From: Streptomyces sp. NL15-2K
GTDB taxonomy: Bacteria; Actinomycetota; Actinomycetes; Streptomycetales; Streptomycetaceae
Assembly: GCF_030551255.1 (NCBI RefSeq)
Contig: NZ_CP130630.1
Location: forward strand, 9,547,001-9,611,000
Direction: 5' to 3'
Length of the DNA stretch: 64,000 nucleotides
Shown here: positions 56,901-64,000 of the stretch, piece after piece
How positions within the stretch are numbered: position 1 is the first letter of the stretch
Layout of the letters: the number at the start of each line of letters is the position of its first letter
Made by a program: the position numbers and the translations under genes
Notes under the pieces: model-generated
Database searches by the model: none
The model's input: the letters and a program-made list of their open reading frames with translations, nothing else
Told to the model about the DNA's origin: nothing

Positions 56901-59900
56901 GAGGGCCTGGGCACCGGGACGGCGGCGCTCCCCGGCCGTGACTACTTCGACCGGGTGGAGCGACTGGCCAGGCAGCAGATCATGGACGCGCTGCGCGGTC
57001 CCGGGGGTCTGCGTCCCAAGGAGCGGATCGACCTGGAGCGGCTGGCGGAGCGCCTGTCGGTGGTGCCCGGCCGGCGACGGCTGCTCGCCGCCGCGTACGC
57101 GGCCCTGGTGCACGGCGGCCACCTCACGGCCGACGGCACGGTGACCGCACTGCACCAGGATGCCTCCACGCTCCGCGCCGACCTGGCCGGAACCCACCCG
57201 CACAGTGCGGGCGCGCTGGAACTCATCGCCGACTGTGCCGCGGCGCTGCCCGACGTGCTCGCGGGCCGCAGAGCGGGACTTGAACTGCTGTTCCCGGGCG
57301 GCTCCGACCGCCGGGTCGCCCCGCTGTACCACGACGACCCGCGGTCGGCCTTCTTCAACAACGCCTGCGCCGGCGCCGTGCGGGCGGCGGTCGCCCGCGT
57401 GCTGGACGAGGAGCCGGGCGCCGCGGCTTCGGTACTGGAGATCGGCGCCGGAACCGGCGGCACCAGCCGTCCGGTCCTCCAGGCCCTGGCACCGTACGGG
57501 TCCCGGTTGAGCTACGACTACACCGACCTGGCCACCGGCCTGGTGCGACGGGCCCAGCAGCGCCTCGGCGCCGAACACCCCTTCGTACGCTTCCGGGCGC
57601 TGGACGTGTCCACCGATCCGCAGGCGCAGGGGTTCCCTGCGGGCGGCTGGGACGTGGTACTCGCCGCGAATGTCCTCCATGCCACGCCCGACCTGCGGCA
57701 GACCCTCGCCAACTGCCGTCGGCTGCTGCGTCCGGGCGGCGTCCTGGTGCTCAACGAGGCCACCCGGGTGCTCGACTCGGTGAACGTGGTCTTCGGCCTG
57801 ACCGACGGCTGGTGGGCCTACCAGGACGGCGAACTGCGGCTGCCGCACGCGCCCTTGCTGCAACCCGCGGCCTGGCGGGCGGTGCTCGCCGCGTCCGGTT
57901 TCCGGGACGTCCGCGCGCAGGGCGCGCCCGGAGTGCCCGATGCGGAGTCGGGGCAGCACATCCTGATCGCCGAGCACGACGGCTGGACCGACGTGCCGAC
58001 CGTGGGCGCGGCAGCGGTGACCGTCCCCGCGCCGCCTCGGCCCGCGCCGCAGCGGGCACGGGAGGCGCCGGCTGTCTCCTCGCCGTCGGCCGACGCACTC
58101 ATCCGGGCGGTGACCTGGCTGACCGGCGCGTTCGCCGAAGCCCTGCGCATTCCCGCGCAGGAGCTGGAGGCGGCCGCGCCGCTGGAGGTCTACGGCGCCG
58201 ACTCGCTGATCACCATGGAGGTCGCGGACCGGGCCGAGCGTGAACTGGGCGCGGACATCGGTCCGTTGCCGTTTCTCGGCGGCACCATCGGCTCCGTCGC
58301 GGAGGTGCTGGCCGCAGCGGGGAAGTTCGGCGACGACGGCGCGAGCGCGGAGCCGGACGCCAGTGCGCTTGATCGGCAGGCGGAGGACGGCGATCAAGCT
58401 CCGGCTACCCGCGTACCGGCTTCCGCGGCCGCCGGGCAGGTCGTTGCGACCGCTGAACCGGCCGTCGCGTCCGGGGGTGCGGCCTTCGCGACAGGCGAGC
58501 GCTCCGACGCGCGGCCACGGTCGCCGCGGAGCATCCGCCCGCCTGAGCCCATCGCTGTCGTCGGGCTGGCAGGCCGCTACCCCGGAGCCGACACCCTGGA
58601 TGCCTTCTGGGAGAACCTCCGCACCGGCCGGCGCTCCATCGGCGAGGTGCCCAAGGACCGTTGGACGCCCTCCCAGCACCACGACGCCCCCGGCCGGCCC
58701 CCGCACCGTTGGGGCGGCTTCCTGGAGGGCGTTGACCTGTTCGACCCACGTCTCTTCCGGATCTCGCCCCGCGAGGCGGAACGGATGGACCCTCAGGAAC
58801 GGCTGTTCCTCCAGTGTGTCTGGGAGGCGCTGGAGGACTCCGGCAGCACGGCGGAAGGTCTCCGCGCGCGGGCCGGTGCGCCGGGCGTGGGCGTGTTCGT
58901 CGGCGTCAGCGGATCCCCGTACCAACAGCTGTCCCTGGAGCGCTGGGGCCGAGGACACCGAGAAGCCCCGCCCTCCGGGGCGTGGTCGGTGGCCAACCGG
59001 GTCTCGCACGTCTACCGGTTCGGCGGGCCCAGTATCGCGGTGGACACCGTCTGCTCCTCCTCGCTGACCGCACTCCACCTCGCCTGTGCGTCACTCCGCG
59101 GCGGAGAGTGCGCGGCAGCGGTGGCCGGCGGGGTCAGCCTGGTGCTTCATCCCTCCCATCACCTGGCTCTGTCCGCGGCGACCATGCTCTCCTCCGACGG
59201 CCGAGGCCGGGCCTTCAGCGCGGCCGCCGACGGGATCGTCACCGGCGAGGGCGTCGGCGCCGTGGTCCTCAAACCGCTTGCGGCCGCGCTCCGCGACGGA
59301 GACCGGGTGCACGGCGTACTCCTCGCCTCCGGCATCAACTCCAACAGCTCCACCGGCGCCTACGCGACACCGGACCGGGCAGCGCAGCACCGCCTGCTGA
59401 GCGGCGTGCTCGACCGGGCCGGGCTGCGCCCCGGGGACATCCAGTACGTGGAGGCCGCGTCCGCCGGCTCCCCGCTGGCCGACCCGCTGGAGGCCATGGC
59501 GCTCGGAGACCTGTACGGCCCGGAAGGCGGCCTGTACGCCGGCTCCGTGAAACCCGCCATCGGCCACCTGGAGGCGGCCTCCGGCATGGCGCAGCTCACG
59601 AAGGTGCTGCTGCAGCTCAGGCACGGGCGGCTGGCGCCCACGCTCGACTGCGACCCGCCGCACCCGGACATCGAGGGCTCCGGCCTCCGCCCGGTACGCG
59701 TGGAGACCCCGTGGCCACGGCCCGCCGACGGCCACCGGCGCGCGGCCGTGAGCGCCTTCGGCGCCGGTGGTGCCAACGCGCATGTCGTCGTCGAGGAGGC
59801 TCCGCCGTCCCGGCCCAGGGAAGGGCGTGGCCTGCAGCGGCCGCAGGTCGTCGTGGTCTCGGCGCACCGGGAGGAGCAACTGAGGTTCGCTGCCCAGCGG

Positions 59901-62900
59901 TTGCGCGACCGGCTCGCTGCCGAAGGCGCCGGTCTGCCGCTCCCCGACGTGGCCCGGACCCTGCAACTCGGCCGTACCGCGCTTCCGTACCGCCTGGCCT
60001 TCGTCGCCGCGGACACGGCCGGAGCCGTGGCCGCGCTGACCGCCCACCTGGAAGGCCGTGGCACCGAGCACGGAGTACTGACCGGCCGGGTGCGGCGCGC
60101 GCCGCGGCCGCCTGCACGCCCCACCGACGATCCGGCCGCGCTCGCCGCGGCCTGGATCTCAGGAGCCCCCGTGGACTGGACCGAGCAGGACCGCGACCAG
60201 GAACGCCGGGTCGTCCCGCTGCCGCACTACCCCTTCGCCGAGGAGCGTTACTGGATGTCCGACACACCGGCTCCCACCTCCCTGGCGGGTACCGTCTCGG
60301 CACCTGCGGGTACCGTCTCGGCGCCCGAGCCTGCCGGGCCGCTCGTGCCCGCCTCTTCGCCCATCGAGCCCGAAGTTGTCCCGGCGGCCGAGTCCGTGCC
60401 CGTCACGGCGGCGGCCACGCCGGACCGCGTGCGTGCCGCGCTGGTCTCCGGGATAGGCGAGGTCCTCGGCGTCTCGGCCCACGACGTGGACTTCGCCGAT
60501 CATCTCAGCGACTACGGCTTCGACTCCGTGAGCGTGCTGGCCCTGGCCGCCCGTCTGGAGACCGACCTGGGGGTGCCGGTCAGCCCCACCGCCCTGTACG
60601 CCGCACCGGATCTCGCCGGGCTGGTGGACCTCATCGCCACGTCCGTACCCGTCCCGGCGACTCCGGCGCCCCCGGCGTGGACGCCGGCCTCGGAGCCCGC
60701 TTCGGCGCCCCTGGCACGGACCTCGGTGTCCGAGCCCGCTGCGGCGCCCGCCGAGCCGGCGGCCGTCGCGGCCGTCCCGCGAACCGGCCCCGAGCCGGTC
60801 GCCATCGTGGGCATGGCCGGCGCTTTTCCCGGCAGCCCCGACCTGGAGGCCTTCTGGGCCAACCTGATCGCGGGCCGCGACCTGGTGGGCACGGCCCCGG
60901 CCGGTCGTCCGGACGAGGCCTCACCTGAGGGAATCGGCGGGTTCCTGAGCGACATCGACCACTTCGACGCCGACTTCTTCCGGATCTCGCCCCGTGAGGC
61001 CCGGCTGATGGATCCCCAGCACCGCCTCTTCCTGCAGACGGCCTGGCGAGCCGTGGAGGACGCGGGCCACGACCCGCTCGGGCTCGCCGGCAGCGACACG
61101 GGAGTGTTCGTCGGCGTCGCCTCGTCGGAGTACTCGCAGCTTCTGCTGTCGCGCGGGGTTCCGGTGGACGGGCAGATGGCGACCGGCAACGAGCACAGCA
61201 TGCTGGCCAACCGCCTCTCCTTCCTGCTCGACCTGCACGGCCCGAGCGAGCCGGTGGACACCGCCTGCTCCAGCAGCCTGGTGGCCGTCCACCGCGCGGT
61301 CCGGGCGATCCAGGACGGCGACTGCTCGGCGGCCCTGGCGGGTGGCGTCAACCTCATCCTGAACACCAACGGCTTCCAGGCCTTCGGCAGTTCGGGGATG
61401 CTCGCCGCCGACGGGCGCTGCAAGAGCTTCGACCACCGGGCGGACGGCTACGCGCGGGGCGAGGGCGTCGGCACGCTCTTCCTCAAACCGCTCAGCCGCG
61501 CGGAGGCGGACGGCGACGCGATCCACGCGGTGATCCTGGGCAGCGCCGTCAACCACGGCGGGCGGGCCACGTCCCTCACCGCTCCCTCTCCGACGGCCCA
61601 GGCAGCCGTGATCAGCAGCGCACTCCGGCGTGCCGGGGTCGGGGCGGACACGATCGGCTACGTCGAGGCGCACGGCACCGGCACGGTGCTCGGCGACCCC
61701 ATCGAACTGCAGGGCCTCACCCGGGCGTTCCGGCACAGCGGGTGGGACGGCTCGGGGCGGGACTGCGCACTCGGCACGGTGAAGACCAACGTCGGTCATC
61801 TGGAGACCGCCGCGGGCGTCGCCGGCGTCATAAAGACCGTCCTGGCGATGCGGCACCGCATGCTGCCGCCGCTGCTGCACCTGGACCGACCCAACCCGCT
61901 GCTCGAGCTGGAGCGCAGCCCGTTCCATCTGGTGGACAGCGCCCGCCCCTGGGACAGCCGCGTCGTGGACGGCCGGGAGGTACCGCGCCGCGCCGGTGTC
62001 AGTTCCTTCGGCTTCGGCGGTGCCAACGCCCATGTGGTGCTTGAGGAGTACCGCGGCGGGTCGGCCGGCCGCGGTACTCCCGGGCCGCAACTCGTCGTGC
62101 TGAGCGCCGTTCATCAGGAGCAGCTGACCGAGTACGCCATCGGCCTGCTGGCGCACGTCGAACGGGACCTGTTCCGGGGCGCCGACGCGGATGCCGATCT
62201 GGCCGATCTGGCCTGGACCCTGCAGACGGGACGCCCCGAACTGCCGTGCCGGCTCGCCCTGGTGGCATCCAGCCGGGAGGAACTGACCGCCGCACTGCGC
62301 GCCGTGATCGAGGGGTCCGTGCCCTCCGACGGCACCGTCGCGCTCGGCCGGGCCGAAGGCGGCGCCGACCTCGCGGCGCTCGTCGGCCCGGATCCCGCGC
62401 GACTGCTCGCCTCGGGAGCCGAGGAGGGCCTGCGTCGCATCGGCTCCCTCTGGGCGCGTGGAGCGACGATGGACTGGTCGGCGCTGCACGGTGGCGGACG
62501 CCGACCAGCCCGGCTGCACCTGCCGACCTATCCGTTCGCCCGGCAGAGCTACTGGCTTCCCGAGACCGCGGTCACGACGCCGTCCGCGGTCCCCCCGGCG
62601 CCGCTGCCTGCCGACGAGCCGGTCCTTGAGGCCCGGCCGCAGCCGGAACCGCGAGCGAGCCGGGCCGTCGATCCCGCGGTCGCTGTCCGCCCGGCTCCTG
62701 CTCGGGTCGAGGCTCCGCCTCCCACTCCTGCTCGGGTCGAGGCTCCGCCTCCCACTCCTGCTCGGGTCGAGGCTCCGCCTCCCACCCAGGCCCCGGCCCC
62801 GCCTTCCGCCCCTGTCCTGGCCCCGCTCGCCGCCGCTGTCGCCGCGCGGCCCCCGGCCGGAACCGTGGAAGAACTCGGAGCCATCATCGCCGAAGGCGTC

Positions 62901-64000
62901 GGCATGACCGCCGGAAGCCTCGATCTCGACCGGGACTTCGCCTCGTACGGCATCGACTCCATCGCCGCGCTGCGCATCATGCAGCGCGTCCAGGCCCGGT
63001 TCGGCGAGGACGTCCCGATGGCCGCCATCTTCGAGTACTCCACGGTCCGCGACCTGGCGGCCCACCTGGCGGCGGACGGGCATGCGGCGGACGCGCCCGC
63101 CGCGGAGCGGGAACCCGCACCGGACGAACAGCGCACGGCACCCGGCACCGAGACGCCGGTCCAGGCCCCGCCCCCGGTGCCCCTCGAAGCCAGGGTCTTC
63201 GAACTGGCCCCGCCCGCGGACCACGAAAGCCCACCCGTTTTCGCCCTGTACGGGGACACCGGTGAACTCAGCTGGCTGGTCAACCTCCTTGACGGCCTGA
63301 CAGGAGCGGGAGCGGTCCTCGGCGTCCAGGCCCCGGGGTTCGGAACACAGCCGCCCGCCTCCACCGCCACGATGGCCGAACTCGGCCAGGCCTGTGCCGA
63401 GGCGGTCCTGCGTGAACGGCGCTTCGGACCTTTCCGGCTGGCCGGATACTCGACCGGCGCGCTGGTGGCCGTCGAGGCGGCCCGTGCTCTCGCCGAACAG
63501 GGCCACGAGGTCGAACAGTTGACCCTCGTCGCCCCCGCTGTGCCCGGACGCCCCGCGGGCGGCGACGAGGCCGACGAGGTCCGCGCCGCCGCGATCGATC
63601 TCGGCGAGGCGTGGGGCGCCCGCGAGCGGCTGGACGAGGAGATGTTGCCCGCCGGTTCCGACGTACCCACGGTGGCGGCCGGCGCCGCCCGCGTGCTGAG
63701 CGCACTCGCCGAGCCGCCCCTGCCCGAGGGCAAACTGGCCCCCTGGTTGTCGGCGGCGGGCGCCTGGCGGGGCACGCTCGGCCGGGCCGCTGCGGACTAC
63801 GCGCCCAAACCGCTGGCCGGCGCGGACCGCACGGTGATTCTCACCGTCGCCGAGACCGAACCGGCCGAGTGGCATCGCCTGATCGTCCCGCCACCAGTCG
63901 TACGCGAATTCCCGTCGGGAGTGAGCCTGTTGGGTGATCCGTCGGCGGCGGACCGACTCCGCGACGCCGACCCGTTCACGAACGCAGAGCGGGACTCGCA
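50937..64000 (+). CDS. Trans-AT polyketide synthase C (3' end outside window): rest of module 7, modules 8-10, TE
   Basis: ATG at 50937 overlaps the stop of protein B. The frame is open for over 4350 codons to the window end. Domains by residue: docking helix (1-32); KR7 (35-490, GGAGGIAL at the nucleotide site, DYAAAN); ACP (542-618); KS8 (649-1082, DTACSAS, HGTGT, NIGHAE); DH8 (1252-1502, His1267 with Ala1276 for the motif Pro, Asp1426 and His1430); KR8 (1508-1962, LGGAGGLG, NYAAGS); C-methyltransferase (2008-2355, EIGAGTGGTS, AANVLHAT); ACP (2385-2458); KS9 (2535-2962, DTVCSSS, Ala2841 for the HGTGT His, so non-elongating); ACP (3162-3235); KS10 (3285-3705, intact); ACP (3975-4049); thioesterase (about 4095 on, GYSTG with Ser4172). 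The TE should release the chain by cyclisation or oligomerisation. The stop lies beyond the window. Confidence 0.93.
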   Translation, partial: MTAESASLRRSILARVDAGELTPAQAVSLLRPGGHSLALFRPQWELRPASAPVDSDPPGLMVVATDSRSLAAAPAGALRVALGATDALPGTTVHLADPTDTSAWAGLWADRRRTGRPPRRAVFLVDVAAEAAEHALDPVFAAVRAVIADRENGPVDLACVVTGPRREVVAASLGGFCQIAGFEDRRIRAVAVEAPDLPTGPAGAEAALRLGLTELAQARAGAAQVRHDRHGRAVRTVLPTTAPAANRPVFRRGGGYLISGGAGGIALRLAELLAERDGARFVLMGRSEPGERVRAACARIGELGGAAHYVRGDVGEAADVETAVRVALREFGALHGILHSAGINNDAYVVNKDPRDVLAVTRPKLAGARNLDLATAELPLDFLALFSSTAAYLCMAGQSDYAAANRGLGGFAAAREALVGEGRRSGRTVSVCWPLWSGGGMDLERSDQRVLEELQGMVPMPPAEGLAALEAAVRGEGAEWLAVYGNPSRAADFIASRMTDRTDGATRDHSSTDPGADDPVVEPAAGPTTNPDPSTSPRSDLAVAVEKWLLGLVSETVRLPAGRLRRDQEFSTIGVDSILIRKLTTVLEDELGPQPVTLFFEYRNVAELTAQLVRTHAEQLSRLLSSTPAAPAAQRAPTETRPPSGRAASQEPIAVIGLAGRYPGGEDLEEFWRSLSEGRDCVGEIPPDRWEHAEYHAPGARRPGMSYGDSGGFLRDVARFDAAYFNVSPREAERSDPKERLFLEVAASALQDAGYSRSLLHERTRDTRGRHSVGVFVGVTGSSYGLLGAEEWGRGNRVIAPAMDFSAANRLSYWLDAHGPSMVVDTACSASLTALHLACESLRSGESRVAVAGGVCINVHPSKWVVLSELRMLAPGGRCRAFGAGGDGFVPGEGVGAVVLKPLSAAVADGDPIRGVIRGTAVNHGGRTNGYTVPSPQAQGWVVADALRAAGVDARDVGYVEAHGTGTQLGDPIEVEGLRRAFGEYTDETGFCALGSVKSNIGHAESAAGIGGLTKILLQMEHRTIVPTLHCDDENHTLDLARTPFVLPRAARPWEQRGDRARLAALSSFGAGGANAHVVVEEYRPPVRQAGPSARPELIVLSARDEERLRTVAARLAEHLERNDAAALPLDSLAVTLQQGRDQLDTRLALVVRDVAEIAPALRGHLAGRAVSGLLTGRADLAAPAEEDPEQLVRLAQEGRLDELGRAFTAGADIPWQRVDRPGVRRIPLPTYPFAGGRHWIRTTAPEPEAETVTVRLEPAYPLIADHVVGGRRLVAGVLQLELARAAASLGGAGPSALTDVRWRVPLEVGDDGSDVRVVLRPAADGATYEISTGEDDARTVHSTGTIRGSRSDPAERLQLDVLRSRCAGTVSGEELYERAAAAGLAYGPAYRRVRRLLRGAGEALVELEPAPGTVAPGSIPAGLIDSALHAVQGILPEELAARTPVPASVAAVRLLGEPAAARYAYARLLRSDGTTARCDVVVADESGQPVLVLDDFTVAGRARPAGEPVTYLRPQWSAIEPARPADAERGRALVLSTADDFGLGARLAERSPGALVADLAGLDPATDLPRLLAEAGPAPDVYFLGGIDHVRYSHEDLDHLERSQERGAVALFHLARAFAAARPRGARLTVVTCGVQQPDPAVPADNPFAASLIGLTRSLARELPFLKAGLLDLDPAELAEGGGMEALLDAVTTAADEGTVAERALRGGVLLECGLAEAQLPPTDEDALPLRRGGSYLVLGGAGGLGSVIARHLAGRYGARLALVGRRPCDALPAGYLDGLREAGAEVLYESADVTDPEAMRRVVRAVRERFGSIDGVVHSAFVLADRTLERMDEPTFRAALDPKVRGTVVLEQVLADQDLDFVALFSSAISHTANPGQANYAAGSTFQDAFGRYLSARLRRRVRLFNWGFWGESGSVATAEYRARISASGVEPLSDEQGLDAFRRVLAAPVTQIAPIRLAAPPAGPARRLQEPAAPALAGAAAEGAAEGLGTGTAALPGRDYFDRVERLARQQIMDALRGPGGLRPKERIDLERLAERLSVVPGRRRLLAAAYAALVHGGHLTADGTVTALHQDASTLRADLAGTHPHSAGALELIADCAAALPDVLAGRRAGLELLFPGGSDRRVAPLYHDDPRSAFFNNACAGAVRAAVARVLDEEPGAAASVLEIGAGTGGTSRPVLQALAPYGSRLSYDYTDLATGLVRRAQQRLGAEHPFVRFRALDVSTDPQAQGFPAGGWDVVLAANVLHATPDLRQTLANCRRLLRPGGVLVLNEATRVLDSVNVVFGLTDGWWAYQDGELRLPHAPLLQPAAWRAVLAASGFRDVRAQGAPGVPDAESGQHILIAEHDGWTDVPTVGAAAVTVPAPPRPAPQRAREAPAVSSPSADALIRAVTWLTGAFAEALRIPAQELEAAAPLEVYGADSLITMEVADRAERELGADIGPLPFLGGTIGSVAEVLAAAGKFGDDGASAEPDASALDRQAEDGDQAPATRVPASAAAGQVVATAEPAVASGGAAFATGERSDARPRSPRSIRPPEPIAVVGLAGRYPGADTLDAFWENLRTGRRSIGEVPKDRWTPSQHHDAPGRPPHRWGGFLEGVDLFDPRLFRISPREAERMDPQERLFLQCVWEALEDSGSTAEGLRARAGAPGVGVFVGVSGSPYQQLSLERWGRGHREAPPSGAWSVANRVSHVYRFGGPSIAVDTVCSSSLTALHLACASLRGGECAAAVAGGVSLVLHPSHHLALSAATMLSSDGRGRAFSAAADGIVTGEGVGAVVLKPLAAALRDGDRVHGVLLASGINSNSSTGAYATPDRAAQHRLLSGVLDRAGLRPGDIQYVEAASAGSPLADPLEAMALGDLYGPEGGLYAGSVKPAIGHLEAASGMAQLTKVLLQLRHGRLAPTLDCDPPHPDIEGSGLRPVRVETPWPRPADGHRRAAVSAFGAGGANAHVVVEEAPPSRPREGRGLQRPQVVVVSAHREEQLRFAAQRLRDRLAAEGAGLPLPDVARTLQLGRTALPYRLAFVAADTAGAVAALTAHLEGRGTEHGVLTGRVRRAPRPPARPTDDPAALAAAWISGAPVDWTEQDRDQERRVVPLPHYPFAEERYWMSDTPAPTSLAGTVSAPAGTVSAPEPAGPLVPASSPIEPEVVPAAESVPVTAAATPDRVRAALVSGIGEVLGVSAHDVDFADHLSDYGFDSVSVLALAARLETDLGVPVSPTALYAAPDLAGLVDLIATSVPVPATPAPPAWTPASEPASAPLARTSVSEPAAAPAEPAAVAAVPRTGPEPVAIVGMAGAFPGSPDLEAFWANLIAGRDLVGTAPAGRPDEASPEGIGGFLSDIDHFDADFFRISPREARLMDPQHRLFLQTAWRAVEDAGHDPLGLAGSDTGVFVGVASSEYSQLLLSRGVPVDGQMATGNEHSMLANRLSFLLDLHGPSEPVDTACSSSLVAVHRAVRAIQDGDCSAALAGGVNLILNTNGFQAFGSSGMLAADGRCKSFDHRADGYARGEGVGTLFLKPLSRAEADGDAIHAVILGSAVNHGGRATSLTAPSPTAQAAVISSALRRAGVGADTIGYVEAHGTGTVLGDPIELQGLTRAFRHSGWDGSGRDCALGTVKTNVGHLETAAGVAGVIKTVLAMRHRMLPPLLHLDRPNPLLELERSPFHLVDSARPWDSRVVDGREVPRRAGVSSFGFGGANAHVVLEEYRGGSAGRGTPGPQLVVLSAVHQEQLTEYAIGLLAHVERDLFRGADADADLADLAWTLQTGRPELPCRLALVASSREELTAALRAVIEGSVPSDGTVALGRAEGGADLAALVGPDPARLLASGAEEGLRRIGSLWARGATMDWSALHGGGRRPARLHLPTYPFARQSYWLPETAVTTPSAVPPAPLPADEPVLEARPQPEPRASRAVDPAVAVRPAPARVEAPPPTPARVEAPPPTPARVEAPPPTQAPAPPSAPVLAPLAAAVAARPPAGTVEELGAIIAEGVGMTAGSLDLDRDFASYGIDSIAALRIMQRVQARFGEDVPMAAIFEYSTVRDLAAHLAADGHAADAPAAEREPAPDEQRTAPGTETPVQAPPPVPLEARVFELAPPADHESPPVFALYGDTGELSWLVNLLDGLTGAGAVLGVQAPGFGTQPPASTATMAELGQACAEAVLRERRFGPFRLAGYSTGALVAVEAARALAEQGHEVEQLTLVAPAVPGRPAGGDEADEVRAAAIDLGEAWGARERLDEEMLPAGSDVPTVAAGAARVLSALAEPPLPEGKLAPWLSAAGAWRGTLGRAAADYAPKPLAGADRTVILTVAETEPAEWHRLIVPPPVVREFPSGVSLLGDPSAADRLRDADPFTNAERDS
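62697..62786 (+). repeat. Three 30-bp units in the KS10-ACP linker
   Basis: A 30-bp unit encoding PARVEAPPPT is present three times with near-perfect identity, in the Pro/Ala linker between KS10 and the last ACP. The identity at synonymous positions indicates recent tandem duplication. Confidence 0.9.

Noticed and set aside
62697..62786. CRISPR-like tandem repeats (also 36647-36700 and 43234-43281)
   Set aside because: The units are contiguous without spacers, keep the PKS reading frame and encode linker peptides.

Overview
The window is high-GC actinobacterial DNA, most likely Streptomyces. The signs are very high third-position GC, a SARP/BTAD regulator, ROK and AraC regulators, rare TTA (bldA-dependent) codons in regulators and biosynthetic genes, and a class III lanthipeptide synthetase. 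I saw no rRNA, tRNA or CRISPR array.

Layout. (1) 1-3956: the edge of a class III lanthipeptide locus. A LanKC synthetase reads leftward into a start codon with a strong ribosome binding site at the window edge (possibly the precursor peptide), and an AraC-type regulator is divergent from it. (2) 3957-4806: gene relics, including one copy of a long inverted repeat. (3) 4807-13208: a complete Tn3-family unit transposon with 38-bp terminal inverted repeats (one mismatch), a 5-bp target duplication GAATC, TnpA, a serine resolvase with a probable res site, and as cargo a STAND/NB-ARC-TPR ATPase with a small companion gene. (4) 13209-19909: a sugar-uptake locus with a DUF1479 oxygenase-like gene, a solute-binding lipoprotein, two permeases and a ROK repressor. 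Related operator-like elements lie upstream of three of the genes. (5) 19848-20487: the second inverted-repeat copy (176 bp identical to the first) and a broken pcaD-like fragment. (6) 20488-64000: a trans-AT polyketide synthase cluster that continues past the window.

The polyketide cluster has a divergent SARP regulator, then a tightly coupled operon whose stop and start codons mostly overlap: a GbsR/MarR-like regulator, an Sfp-type phosphopantetheinyl transferase, a PfaD-type trans-enoylreductase, a free malonyl acyltransferase, and three giant PKS proteins with no integrated AT domains. My reading of the line is: loading MaoC-SDR-FkbH-ACP | KS1-KR-ACP | KS2-KR-ACP | KS3 // DH-ACP | KS4-KR-ACP | KS5(0)-ACP | KS6-cMT-ACP | KS7 // KR-ACP | KS8-DH-KR-cMT-ACP | KS9(0)-ACP | KS10-ACP-TE. 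Two modules are split between proteins and two KS domains lack the catalytic His of HGTGT. The third PKS has no stop inside the window.

The FkbH loading module implies a C3 glyceryl or lactyl starter, as in bryostatin and tartrolon. The back half of the line (methylating module, KR module, fully reducing methylating module, unreduced last module, TE) matches the C1-C8 pattern of the C17 half-molecules of boron-binding macrodiolides such as boromycin and aplasmomycin. I offer this product class as a testable inference; the middle of the line does not match cleanly.
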